A stretch of 64,000 nt of DNA from Dermatemys mawii (taxonomy: Eukaryota; Chordata; Testudines; Dermatemydidae), in NCBI GenBank assembly GCA_007922305.1, contig ML677364.1, positions 16,266,260 to 16,330,259 on the forward strand. Direction: 5' to 3'. The position numbers were made by a program, and so were the translations under genes. This document shows positions 21,293-32,450 of the stretch, one piece after another. The notes under the pieces are model-generated. The model searched no databases. It had not been told where the DNA came from and saw only the letters and a program-made list of their open reading frames with translations. Within the stretch, counting starts at the first letter, position 1, and each line of letters opens with the position of its first letter.

Positions 21293-22539
21293 CAGGCATC
21301 AGCTTCACATTGTGATACTTTGCAGACTGATAAATTAATATTTGTAAAACACTGAGATAGCTGATAGAAAAAAACCTACATACACATGAGATTTTATGAA
21401 TGTTTTCCATGATATGGACAGTGGATGTTTTGGTCAGATAATTTCTGGATAGTGAAGATTGAACTAAGCAGAAGTATTATCATATCAGAGCTATGGTACA
21501 TTACAGAAAGCTAAAATCAACTCTTTTGCACAATATAAACGTTCCCTTTTTGTTCCATGTTCATATTTTAAGCACAATGCAATTGTATTACATAGGGCCA
21601 GCATTTGAACTGTAATGCCTGAAAATGTGTCCAGCAACCTTTATTCTCATTCTCTCTGAAGCAGTTCACTAAGGATAATGCATGCAACTAAGAAAAGGAA
21701 TGTGAAATTTATGAAAAGTAAAAAAGCCATGATAAAAGCAAAGATTCAAGTGTATACTTCTGTGTTTTTTGAAAAGGCTAAGAAATTGAGCCTGGAAGGG
21801 TTAGTAGAAGATATTGTGTCCGAGGCTGTTTTCTGCTCTAGACTCAAAGAGCAAAATCAGGCACAAGTTGTTATCGGAGCTTTACATACCCTCAGTAACG
21901 TGAAATTGTTGACTAAGGAGTAGAAGCAATGCAATTCACTTACACGGTTTGCATTCTGGCTAACTGACTTGTGCTCCCCTACCTTCCGCCTTTCCTCTTG
22001 CTCCCATTGTCTTCACCCTTAGTGTCTCAAGATATCTTTTTAATTGCTTATCAAATGGATAGTTATTGTATCATAAAATCTTCAAAGCCATTTCCCAGTC
22101 CCATTCAGTTGTGGAGCTGAACTTTTATATGATGATATATCACAATGGATTATGCTAATAAGCTTGTTAATAGCTCTAGTGGTGTTAACTCAGAGCATTA
22201 AAACAAACTGGCCCTTGCAATAGTTCGGGAAATGTTTTATAAGGCATGTGATCTAGGAGCAGCCATGACAGGGCCAGTAAATAATGGCAGAAACTGGGAA
22301 GACTAAAGAAATACTCAGTTAAATTATTTATACGTTAATCAAAAATACAGTTGTTAAGCAATATCATTAATTCATTACTAATTGTTTTGTGGATTGGTGA
22401 TGAATTACTTATCTGAATGCAAAATATACCCTAGTCTATTTGCTCAACATTTCTTAACCTTTGATTTTATAAAGCTTTCCCTCACACCACCCTGTTTCTT
22501 GCCCAACTGATCACAAAAGAAGTAGATTTTCTAGGTAAA
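21293..22539. other. Unassigned sequence with one lysine-rich ORF
   Basis: No repeat was recognised. The plus-strand frame at 21678-21923 (81 codons) is lysine-rich at its start (KKRNVKFMKSKKAMIKAK), then mixed and helical in appearance, ending SNVKLLTKE before TAG. It matches no family I know. It could be chance or a processed pseudogene; no poly-A tail, splice sites or promoter were identified. Confidence 0.35.
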
Positions 22540-22925
22540 TGTATGCTTTTAAAAGACAGTCTTTGTCCAAAGAGTTTACAGTCTCAATTAGTGGTTCACA
22601 ACCTGTTTATCACTGTGGGCCACATATGCAGCTCTCTATGAATAATGTGGGTCACAGCCACACAATATATATATTGCGTGTATGGCCACAGGATGTCACA
22701 TGTTCTGCAGCTGTGTGCTGACTGAGCCATAAGGGACCTGCGGGCCACAGGTTGGCAACCATTGGTCTAAAGAGACAGGGCAAACAAGGTGTGGAAGGTA
22801 AAACAGACTCATAGAGATGAAGTGGTTTGCTCATAGTCTCACAGTAGAGGAAGAGGAAGAATTAGTATCGAGGTCTCTTGAGGTCCAGTTCAGTGCCCTA
22901 TCTGCCGAGTCAGGCTGTCTCTCTA
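22540..22925 (-). repeat. MIR-type SINE with long tail, split by hAT MITE
   Basis: Plus-strand TTTGTCCAAAGAGTTTACAG (tail), GAAGTGGTTTGCTCATAG (core) and AGGTCCAGTTCAGTGCCCTA (head) are in the order of a reversed MIR with its extended 3' tail. The tail is interrupted at 22589-22764. Confidence 0.7.
22589..22764. mobile_element. hAT MITE, 176 bp
   Basis: The ends are TAGTGGTTCACAACCTG and CAGGTTGGCAACCATTG in inverted orientation. The flanks are GTCTCAAT (22581-22588) and GTCTAAAG (22765-22772), a 6/8 match to an 8-bp duplication. The insertion lies in the tail of a MIR-type SINE. Confidence 0.75.
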
Positions 22926-23207
22926 GATCCAGCTAATGTATCCCTTACATCAAAGAAATCAAACCTCAGAGGCATTCTTGCAGATCATTTTGACTGGATG
23001 TGATAATCTTCACCTTCTTATTTCAGATGACTACACAAACTGAGGAAAGTTTCCTAATTTTAACTGGCTTGATGAATGAAGATGAGAGCTGAGTACAAAG
23101 TAGTAAGCTATTTATTTAGCCACAAGAAATGACTACAGGCAGCCATGGTGCAAATCTCAGCTCACTTTTGTTCCAATGTCATACACAACCTTGACTTGGA
23201 AGACTAT

Positions 23208-23490
23208 GGGCATGTCTACACTTACCTCCAGAGCAAACGATCCAGCAGGGGTCAATTTATGGCATCTAGTGAAGATGCAATAAATTGACCGCTGAGCACT
23301 CTCCCATCGACTCCAGTACTCCACTGAAGTGAGAGGCATAGGCAGAGTTGCCGGGGGAGTGTCAGCAGTCGACCTACCACAGTAAAGACACTGCAGTAAG
23401 TAGATCTAAGTAAGTCGACTTCCGCTACTTTATTCATGTAGCTGAAATTACATAACTTAGATTGATCCCACCCCCAGTGTAGACCAAGCC
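23208..23490 (-). mobile_element. Harbinger-like three-hairpin MITE (reverse)
   Basis: Termini GGGCATGTCTACACTTA and AGTGTAGACCAAGCC are inverted repeats of the GTCTACAC class. A GGTCAATTTATGGCATC...GATGCAATAAATTGACC hairpin (about 23250-23290) and a TAGCTGAAAT segment near the right end are in the reverse order to the MITE at 10129, so this copy is on the minus strand. No clear 3-bp duplication remains (TAT on the left, TCA on the right). Confidence 0.7.
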
Positions 23491-23493
23491 TCA

Positions 23494-23924
23494 ATCTTGG
23501 AGATTTTGCAATCCTTGCGACCATTGACGAATGGCAGATAGCACTTGTTCTCTTCCCTATACCAGGTCATTTCATACTTGAGAGAGGGCTCTATGTGAGT
23601 GTCATATTGATCTAACGATTAGTCAGTTCGCTTAATCTATAGAGCCAAAATGAAATACTAGAAAATCAAATCAAGCCATGTAATGTTGATATCAGTGGTC
23701 AACCTCTGAATGTGGAGAAAGGAGACAATTACTTTCCTGCAAAACCAACAAATCACAATGAAATTCTTTTAGCTCATTACCAATAACATTTTGTTATACA
23801 AACAATAGCAAGAATGTATACATTAAGCAAGATACACACAAGAGAAATGAAACAAAACACAAGATATGCAACCGTGTGTTTCCTAAACACTGATGATTCC
23901 ATCTAGTGATATTCACGTTAATAT
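23494..23924. other. Unassigned sequence
   Basis: No gene or recognisable repeat was seen. Confidence 0.3.
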
Positions 23925-23927
23925 TAA

Positions 23928-24297
23928 CATATGAGGAAAGGTTGAAAACCCTGGGCAGGTTTAGTCTTGAGAAAAGAACACTGAGTGGGGGACCTGATGA
24001 CAGTCTTCAATTGTGGTCAGGCCTGTTATAAAGAGATGGTGGTCAATTGTTCTCCATGCCCAATGGAAGTAGGACAAAAATAAATAGGCTTGATCTGCAG
24101 CAAGGAAGATTTAAGTTAGGTATTAGGAAAAGTTTTCTACTATAAGGGTGACTATGCTCTGGAATAGGCTTTCAAGGGATGATTTTAAGAATGGGTTAGC
24201 CCTGTCAAGGATGGACTAGGTTTACTTGGTGCTGTCTCAGTGCTGGGGTGGACTAGATCATTTTTCAAGGTCCCTTTCAGCCTTACACTTCTGATTG
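23928..24297 (+). mobile_element. CR1 LINE 3' fragment, old
   Basis: A diverged CR1 tail: AGGAAAGGTTGAAAACCCTG, AGATTTAAGTTAGGTATTAG and GGACTAGATCATTTTTCAAG occur in the correct order and spacing for the ORF2 end and 3' UTR. The terminal ATTCTATG repeat has decayed. Confidence 0.75.
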
Positions 24298-24299
24298 TT

Positions 24300-25090
24300 T
24301 CTTCCTCCATATTCTGGATGGAGAGAAAAGAGATGTATCTAAAGGTATAACATGTAAACAAACTAGAAAGATATTGCTAGAAGTGATATCACGGTCTGCA
24401 GTTTTAGCGTGCATTGGGTTATAAAAGTGTTCTAAGGGCACAAACAAGGACCAAAGTATTTTAATCACAAGGAGTTTAGAAGCAAATATTCCAATCACAC
24501 ACCATTTATCTCTGAAATAGTGCCTGGCTGTTTCCAACAAATACAAAATGCTGTGATCTAATTAGTGAAAAGAGTTATCATGGACCTTTCAAATCTCTGG
24601 GATAAAATTGTCTAATCAGCCTCTAAAACTGCTCCTGAAACTTTTGAATGTGCACCCTTTTGCCTATGCAAACTTTCCATTTCAATGTATAAATCTGGTA
24701 TCTGAGAATTCAGTGACCTGATTTAATTATACAAATGCCCATTAGAGCACGCAACATCTACAGGGACAATTTTCAAAGCTCAGTTGAACATTCAGCCCTA
24801 TAAATCTGGAGGCTAGCTATTGAGGGCCTCATTCTGCTCTCACGAACACAAGTTTTGCACTGGTGTAGCTCTATTGTCATTAATGGAGCTACTCCTGATT
24901 CTCACCAGTATAAATGAAACAAGTATGGGGCTCCAAGACTGTGAAGGTAAAGGAGACTACTGACATACGGTTGGAAATGGTAGACCCCAATCAGCACCTA
25001 CATCTGCATGCATAGCTTCGGGGAGATTATTCACATTCTCGGGGTGAAAACCTGACCCTATCATTTCACTATTTCCTCATGCTCCCTGGC
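24300..25090. other. Unassigned sequence
   Basis: No gene is seen. A segment near 24830-24920 (GCACTGGTGTAGCTCTATTG, TTAATGGAGCTACTCCTGAT) resembles the old dispersed repeats centred on TTGACTTCAATGGGA-type cores, but it is too decayed for a firm call. Confidence 0.35.
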
Positions 25091-25094
25091 CTGC

Positions 25095-25240
25095 TGCCTA
25101 TAGCCACCCGTTCTTGTTCATCTGATTCTTACATTGTAAAATCTTTGTGTGTTTGTACAGTGCCTTGTACAATGGGTTTGTGTTCCATGACTGAGGCTCC
25201 TAGGTGCTAATGCAATACAAATAAATATTACTAATAATTA
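25095..25240 (+). repeat. SINE tail (MIR-type long tail)
   Basis: TTACATTGTAAAATCTTTGT, then TACAGTGCCTTGTACAATGG and GAGGCTCCTAGGTGCTAATG lead into an AAATAAATATTA-rich end. This is the extended 3' tail seen attached to MIR heads at 6340-6765. Confidence 0.6.
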
Positions 25241-27150
25241 ATATTTTCCACAAGTTTTGGTCAGGCCTTATTTTTTCAGGTTGCTGGGGGGTGATATTAA
25301 AACCAGAATTAACCAGATCTTAGGAGCTTAACTTGACCTTTAAGCAGATACCTTCAGACTGGGTCAAATGGAGGCTATCACCATAATGAATGCAGTGGCT
25401 ATGTAGAGCATTACTGGATGCAAGATGTCAGAGATTGCTACATTGGAAAAGTAAATCACCTCCAAAGCATGAAGGCTGGTATAATGGACTGGCAGACATA
25501 GCTGTGAAGGACAGAATAGGCAGCAAACCCCAGAAAACATTGAGTGCATCTGAGATAATTTCCAAGAACTGGTCAATTAAAGATCTCTGCAGGAGACCTG
25601 AATGAAAGACAGAAAATAAATCCAGACACTCTCTTCCTGTTTCCTCTCTTCTTTTCTCTTTCCCTCCCATTTTTTTCCTCTTGATTATGATTTCTTCATT
25701 ATTTTGTATGTGTGTGTGTGTCCGCATGCCACAAAAAGCTATACGCTGGAAATATTGTGGTTAACACAAGACAATCTAAGCATAGTGTAAATATCTTGCT
25801 CTTTACTCATTTATGATATGTAATATTTTTGTATGTGTTCTATATGTTGGTACCTCAAATTTATTTGGTTTGGTATAAAAACAAAGATTAAAAAAGTTTA
25901 ATAAATAATAAATATGCAAAACAATAATTACTGTTGAAGTCAAGGGTAAAACTCCCATTGAATACGCAGGCCCAGAATTTTAGCCAAACACTTGCATGTT
26001 TACAGGATTGAGGAGCTGGGTAGTTGCTGCCTCAAACTGATCCTGTGATTTCATGTTTTCCTTTTCTGAGTATGGGTGGAGGGTACTCTCCCGAACATCA
26101 CAAGCTACCTTCTTCCTTTCTCCATCCAGTTGCCTCCACTACTGTGGTGCTTCTTCACTCAACAAATCACATTGCCTCAGAAAATTATACCTGCACAAGT
26201 GAAAACCAGAGTACAGACTCAACTGGCTTAGCCATCTACATGAGGGCTGTCACCTCTGAGGAACCAAAAAAACCCAGAACATTGCAGGTGATCCTGAGGT
26301 CATAAAACTGGACAGCTGGCACTATATTCTGAGTGTCCTGGCAGATTTCCCAGGACAGCTACTTCAAAAAAGGGGTAATTCTGTGGAAGCCTGGACATGA
26401 TATAAAATGCAACAGGGGTGAAAGATATTAAAAATCAGTTGGAATATGTTCTCGTTATTGTGTTAAAGTGCAGCTCTTACAAAACTGAATGGTGTTTCAA
26501 TCTATTCTATTGTTAGATGACAGCCACCAAGGAAAAACAACAGGAACCAGTAGACATTTTCCTGGGAGTTTAAACAAGGCTAGGATGAAAAAGGCAAACA
26601 AATTCTCTTTACAGTAGCATGATTGTCAAAAAGAGCACATAGAAAGAATCTGCCTGCTACACCGAGTGAAGTAAGTGATCTCTTCTCTTTATAATCAGGA
26701 GACAGAGCCTGTGATACCTCTAGGAGTTCAATCTAAATAAGGCGCTATCTTCTCATCTCTTTCATATTATGAATAAAAACATGAAATTAGTTTTATGTCA
26801 GAAGAACAACCCTTAAGACACTTGTAACTTATAATTATAATTTCTAAGCTGTTTGGCTTGTCAGTATCGAGGATTTCACAGCCTACACTTCCAGCATTTT
26901 ATAGACTGAGACATGTTGCACTAGCTGTTGAAAATTAACTATGAATCTCTTATCTGCATTCTGATTTATTAACTACAGTAAAAAACAGAAAGTAAAAAAA
27001 ATGTACTGTACATTTATACCATGCTAGCGGAGAAGAAGTTGTTAGCTGTGTCTAGCAGCTGCCCAACAGACTGCTTACTAGGGGGTTCCTGATTTAAAAT
27101 AAATAAATAAATTTCCAGAATTTACAAATTACTTGTAAATGTTTTTCAGT
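25241..27150. other. Unassigned sequence with short (TG)n
   Basis: No gene was supported. A (TG)n run lies at 25706-25721 and a short TTGAAGTCAAGGG...TCCCATTG palindrome at about 25934-25960. ORFs of up to 99 codons on either strand lack motifs. Confidence 0.35.
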
Positions 27151-27448
27151 CTTTTGCTCAAGATTAGAGCTGATCTGTTAGAACTTCAGGTTGCGGCCAA
27201 ATTTTCATGATGAAAAATGAAGAAATGCTGAAGGCTCTTTTAGAAAAAGTTTGCTGTGCAAAGTTTCATTCCATTTCTAGAGCTAGACAGAAACTAGTAA
27301 ATATTTTCTATTCATATTTTTGAAAGAAAAACTTTTCTTTTTACCAACAAGAAACCTGAAAAGATTTTCAGTTTTTGTTGTTGTTTTTTTAAATTAAAAA
27401 ACAGGAAATTTACCCAGTAAACAAATGTTTTCTGGAAAAAAAAAATTA

Positions 27449-27686
27449 GGCCAATCGCAGCCTCCCACAGTTCGCAGTTCCAGGCCAATGGGGCTCTGGG
27501 AAGCAGTGGCCAGCACGTCCCTCAGCCCAGATCACTTCCCGCAGCCCTCATTGGCCTGGAGCAGAGAACCGCAGCCAGTGGGAGCTGCGATTCGCAGAAC
27601 CTCCAGAGGCAGCTGGTAAACAAACCGGCCGGGCCAACCAGGGGGCTTACCCTGGTGGGCCGCATGCCAAAGCTTGCCGATCCCTG
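27449..27686. mobile_element. GC-rich palindromic hAT MITE, left end missing
   Basis: The right terminus CATGCCAAAGCTTGCCGATC followed by CCTG matches a widespread turtle/crocodilian hAT MITE ending CGGCAACCTTTGGC (inverse). The interior is an imperfect palindrome around 27478-27590: TTCCAGGCCAATGGGGC against CCTCATTGGCCTGGAGC, flanked by GCAGCCTCCCAC and GTGGGAGCTGC. The left terminal repeat is absent, so it is 5'-truncated or deleted. Confidence 0.75.
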
Positions 27687-27899
27687 ATCTAGACCATACC
27701 TGACAGGTATTTGTTAACCTACTCTTAAAAATCTTTAAATGCTGTCTATTGCTTTAGTATTCTGGTACCATGTCACGAAAATATATAAATACCCAAATTT
27801 AGCTAATGTTCCTTTATATGTGAAACTTTTAAATAATAAATATAATAAAACATCACTTGTGCACTGCTCCTCTTCCAGGGATCTTAAGCATGTAACAAA

Positions 27900-28062
27900 A
27901 GAAGGTGAGAATCTTTATCACCATTTGATTGGAGGAGAAACTGAAACACAGAAAGATGGAGTGACTTGTCTATGGTTACACACCAGATGAGTTGCAGAGC
28001 CAGGAAGGGAACCAATATCTCCTGATGCCCAGTCCAATCCCTGTCTGCTATACCACACAGCA
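27900..28062 (-). repeat. MIR-type SINE
   Basis: On the plus strand, GAGGAGAAACTGAAACACAG, GTGACTTGTCTATGGTTACA, AGGAAGGGAACCAATATCTC and CTGCTATACCACACAGC are the reversed core and tRNA-like head of a MIR. Confidence 0.8.
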
Positions 28063-30275
28063 ATGCTTAACTCAAGAGCACAACAATAGCTGTATATTTA
28101 ACAAGGTTCCCATACTAGTCTCATTATCTTAGCCACAAGGAGATACAAGTGCTATGTAAGCTGCACATTTAACCCCAAATGAGAAGTGACCCTGTGATGA
28201 GTCCCTTCTACTGCATAAGGACTGGTGTGCAAAGGGAGTCTCAACCAGTGTTTTCATCAAGCTGTGGCTGTTGCATGGGGCTCTAAGGAGATGAAGAACA
28301 ACAGCTGATCCTTACAACGTCCTGAACTACAGACTCTTTTCCCCCACCTCCTGAAAAAAATATTGCAACTGATTAGAAATGAATCAATGCCAGAAACATT
28401 TATCACCTGAACTCTGGGAGTTCCATTAGTATCAGACTCATTTCTAAATCACTCCTGATTTTTATTTGCAATATGAAAACCCAGTGACATGAATTTGCAT
28501 AACTAAACCACCTTCCTACCATTTAGTAATCAGATTCGTAATCAGGTCTGGGATGTTTACCCTCCCCTTTCTCTTTGAGGAAAGAGATTCCCTAACATAT
28601 CTCAGGTTCAGTCAAATACAAAGAAAAATATGAAATGAAATTTTTGAAGCTGGAACAAATAGAAGCAAAAAAAATGTTCTTGATTCATCTATTAAAAAAA
28701 TCATTCAGCAGTTAATAAACTCTCGGGATATGATGGGGTTAAAATGCTGATCATGGATTTGTGATATATATTGACTGTAACAGATTAAAAGTTAAAGTTT
28801 ATTTGTAGCATAAATCTAGTAGATGAACATGTAATGTATATTCTTTTTTTTAACCACAGGAATGGAATGCTCTAAACATTTTATCCCTCAAAATGCTATC
28901 TACATATTTTCCTTCATATTGGTTATTTGCAAAATGATTAAGTTAGACATGGGGTGCCTCTTAGTCAAATCCTTCTTTAGAAAATAAAAAGGCTTCCACT
29001 TTTTATCATTTTGTAACATCAGAAAGTCAGTAGAATCTTCAGTAGAATCTTTAGTAGAATCACAGTAGAGCTATTGTGTCTTCTCTGTGTGCTCCCTCTC
29101 TCTCTCTCACCAGATGTTTGACTTGTTTCATGTAAAAGACAAAATTGAGTTACAGCTTCAGAGTGCAAGATTTGCAATGTTTTCTACAGTTTATTAATGT
29201 TAACCAAATAAAAATGACATTAGTGAAAAAGATCTACATGATGCCTCAGAACTCCCAAGATTAGGCCAGATGGTCACTTCTAACTGATATAATCTAGTAA
29301 AAGTCTGTTGAGAGACAGGCTATTGATTGAATTTCTGACTTTAAATGCAAGCCCCATATCTACACTTGTCCACACTGATATCAGTTGCTTGAAATCCAAT
29401 ACAGAGGTATAGACTGGGAGATGATGTTAGTTGCTACCTATTAAAACTGTCAATTCCATCTGTTGTCTAACAGTTTAAAATGGTATGTGTAGTTTTTAAT
29501 AGATCAGTATTAGATTAAGTGGCCATATATTAAGGTTCTTATTGGCTGGGAAGTGTGGCTAAATCTGTAATTAAATAACACAATGAAAAAGGATCTCGGC
29601 TGATTGGAATTGGACCAAAATTCACATCAAACAAATGCTGTAATTTAAGATTGCAGGAATAATCAGATTTCTTCTGAAAAAAGTATTAGTAATGAACAAT
29701 GTTACTGAAATTCTCTTCAGAACCAAGCATATATGGATGAAGATGTGTAAGTATTATGATTATCATGCTATCCACATGGTACATCCACTGGTCCTTCAGC
29801 AATCCTCTTCACCTCTGCCAAACGGCCACAATTTGATGTCATTCCCAGAAGAATTGTCTCAAAGGGTTAGTAGCATCTCCATCAAAACAGAGCTGGGACT
29901 TTGTAGTCCTGAAAATCCAACTTTCTTGCCAAAAGGTTGAAAAACATGGCTTCTCACCCAAGTGTATGCAAAGGTGTTGGCTGCAAATACTCACCCTCTC
30001 CAGAGGTGTGCAGCTACTGAAGATATTAAAAGTTGAGAGACAGCAGAAAAGAGAGAGGCATTTCCTGGATTGCCAATATGATATCAGACAGCTGTTGCTG
30101 TTTGAATATAGACAAACAGGGAGGCTGCCCTCATCTCGACATATGTACCAACAGGACTGCAGGAAAGGGTCAGAGGAACTGCTGGGTCTGAGGAAAGGAG
30201 GAGTGGTGATAAACTAAAAATGAGAAAGTGCTAAGTTAATAATACAAAGAATGGGCCTAAAAAAAGAGATATACA
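28063..30275. other. 2.2 kb unassigned AT-rich sequence
   Basis: No gene is supported. There is a small 12-bp tandem repeat of CAGTAGAATCTT (about 3.5 copies, 29029-29070). Confidence 0.35.
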
Positions 30276-30286
30276 ATGCTTTGCAT

Positions 30287-30378
30287 AAGTGACAAGGAGT
30301 CCTGTGGCACCTTAAAGACTAACTAAAGTATTAGAGCATAAGCTTTCGTGGGCTAATACCCACTTTGTCAGATGCATC
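30287..30378. mobile_element. Short Penelope pLTR terminus with 11-bp duplication
   Basis: GAGTCCTGTGGCACCTTAAA and AAGCTTTCGTGGGCTAATAC are the terminal sequence shared with the Penelope-like elements at 16501 and 31560. The 92-bp insert is flanked by exact copies of ATGCTTTGCAT (30276-30286 and 30379-30389). It is a very short, severely 5'-truncated insertion with no coding sequence. Confidence 0.85.
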
Positions 30379-30389
30379 ATGCTTTGCAT

Positions 30390-30960
30390 GTTTTATTGTG
30401 GCATGCAGAAACAAAACGAACACAACCAGAGTGATGAATGAACAGCATTATTTATCCTCCGGCTCCATGGAAAAGGGATTAGAAGTGAGTGTTCCATAAA
30501 AACTGATGGTTTATTTTTCTCATAAAGTTGTATAGAGCAAATAAATAATCTCTAAGCTGTTGACAATTGCTCGACTAATAGCCTCCAAAAATTGAGTTGA
30601 ATATTATCTCAAATGAAATATTATATTTGCTTCAGCTGTGTTCATGCCCTCTTCATACTCATTTCTATAGAATGTTCCAGTTTATACAGTATATTCACTG
30701 CTATAACCTGCAAAGAACTTGGAGGAAAGAACACAGGTTGCAGGTAGGAAGCATTTGGAGGACCCAGGAAGCCAATCTGTGTGCACATGGCTATAATACA
30801 TTTGCAGCATCTCTGTAAATAGAGAGATGAGTGGGTTGCAGGGAATGCGGGAGGACATACTTATATGAATTGAGCTATGTGTATTATGTCTTCTATATTA
30901 CAATTTCATATTTATATTTGCATTCTACGTTGTTGAAAAATTAATGAATTAAATATAATG
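30390..30960. other. Unassigned sequence
   Basis: No gene or clear repeat was seen. Confidence 0.3.
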
Positions 30961-31125
30961 ATCAGAATAACAGAGTCTAACACCAGGAGGGATCATCAGA
31001 TCGTCTAGTTTGACCTCCTGTGTATCACAGGCCAGGAACCCACAGGCTAAACCCAACAACTGAAGTTAGCCCTCGGGAGACAAAACTCTTATGTGCTACA
31101 AGCAGAGAATAAGAGAGACCGAGAT
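30961..31125 (-). mobile_element. CR1-like 3' end fragment, old
   Basis: On the plus strand, AACAGAGTCTAACACCAGG, GATCATCAGATCGTCTAG and TTGACCTCCTGTGTATCACA match the reversed 3' UTR of a CR1-like LINE, a subfamily also seen at 39800. It is strongly diverged. Confidence 0.65.
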
Positions 31126-31361
31126 GCACCAAAGCCCTAGGATCCTGCAATGGCAGGGAACTGATTAAATGAAATATACCCAGATGACGGCCCCATTAAG
31201 AGCCTGTGTGTATCTTTGAAAATGTACGAGAAAGTGTCCTGGCATAGTGGATGTCCTGTGACCCTGTTACACCTGACATTCCTAATAAATGTGCTTTCTG
31301 CTCTGAACACTGCTGCAGCAGTGTCACTTGTAACCTTCACTACTATTTTTAAATAATATCA

Positions 31362-31540
31362 ATCAGATTTTCAAAAGACCTCAGCACTCGGCAGCTCCCA
31401 CGGAGAACATCCCAATGGGAGCTGCTCTCTGGACAGCTGAAAATTGGTCTATTCATATGCCAGAATGGGAGCTGAACTCTTTTGACAATTTGGCCTAGAT
31501 TATGGGTGCTGAGCACTCTTGAAAAGTGAGGCCTTTGAGT
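31362..31540. repeat. Old palindromic MITE-like repeat (GATTTTCAAAAG ends)
   Basis: It starts CAGATTTTCAAAAGACCTC and ends GAGCACTCTTGAAAAGTGAG, which are inverted ends. TCCCAATGGGAGCT lies inside. It is related to the repeats at 33048, 39384 and 43587. Confidence 0.5.
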
Positions 31541-31559
31541 CTAAACTGCTTAATAATCA

Positions 31560-31769
31560 AGAATCAGAGGGGTAGCCGTGTTAGTCTGGAATTGCAGAAG
31601 TGACAAAGAGTCCTGTGGCACCTTAAAGACTAACTAAAGTATTAGAACATAAGCTTTCGTGGGCTAATACCCACTTTCATGCAGTCGACAAAGTGGGTAT
31701 TAGCCCACAAAAGCTTATGCTCCAATATTTTAGTTAGTCTTTAAGGTGCCACAGGACTCTTTGTTACTT
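31560..31769. mobile_element. Palindromic mini Penelope element with 14-bp duplication
   Basis: Two arms of about 80 bp (31596-31677 and 31690-31769) are inverted copies of the Penelope terminus (AGTCCTGTGGCACCTTAAAG, AAGCTTTCGTGGGCTAATAC), with only about 12 bp between them. A 36-bp extra end (31560-31595, GTAGCCGTGTTAGTCTGG) on the left matches the flap of the element at 16501 (GCAGCCATGTTAGTCTG). CTGCTTAATAATCA flanks both sides exactly (31546-31559 and 31770-31783). The structure can fold into a long hairpin. Confidence 0.92.
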
Positions 31770-31783
31770 CTGCTTAATAATCA

Positions 31784-32267
31784 CCAGTCTAAAAACTAAA
31801 ATGCCTCCTAGCAGTCTGTTCCCTGGTGACTGGAATAGCTAATTTTCTGATTTTGCACAGTAAACATCATCAGGCCAGTTAGATACCTGACTGAGCAATC
31901 CCTTCCATGAATACTGACTGCTTGCATGAGTAAGAATTACTGACCTCAGTAAAGGTTGCAGAGTCAGATCCAGCTTTTTTCCCCTGTGTTTTCAATTCCA
32001 CACAAAGTATCCTGCCTGATAAGGAAACACGGAGTAAAACTGTTCTTTTTGCAAGTTATTGCAACTACTGTTCTTTTTGCAAGTTATTTATGTTTACTTA
32101 TTTGTGATATCACTTAGTGCAATTCTTCTCAGTTTAGATCATTATTATAACAATGAGTGTCACTGATGCACTAGCAAGAACCCAGAGAAAAGATTGCAAC
32201 TCATTATCATTCATTACCATAGTAGAGAGAGATTAGAAACATAATAGAAGCTGAGAGAAGATGTACC
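31784..32267. other. Unassigned sequence with a 28-bp tandem duplication
   Basis: ACTGTTCTTTTTGCAAGTTA occurs at 32039 and again at 32067 (period 28, 22 identical bases). Otherwise nothing is recognised. Confidence 0.4.
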
Positions 32268-32270
32268 TAA

Positions 32271-32450
32271 GGGCATGTCCACGCTGCCCCACAGTTCGGA
32301 CTACGGAGGTGTGAATAGCAGTGTGTATCAAAGTGCCGTGCTGTAAATCCACCATGCGGATGCTGCTGTTGCAAACTAAAAATTTCCCAGTTCTCACTAA
32401 CAAGTCTTCTTCAAGCAATACTACAGCTACATTAATGTGAAGCTGGAACC
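32271..32450 (+). mobile_element. Harbinger-like MITE, right end lost
   Basis: It begins after TAA with GGGCATGTCCACGCTGCCCC, then CAGTTCGGACTACGGAGGTG and TGCCGTGCTGTAAATCC, the left part of a turtle MITE with GTCTACAC-class ends. The matching inverted terminus is not found downstream, and homology fades at about 32450. Confidence 0.55.
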
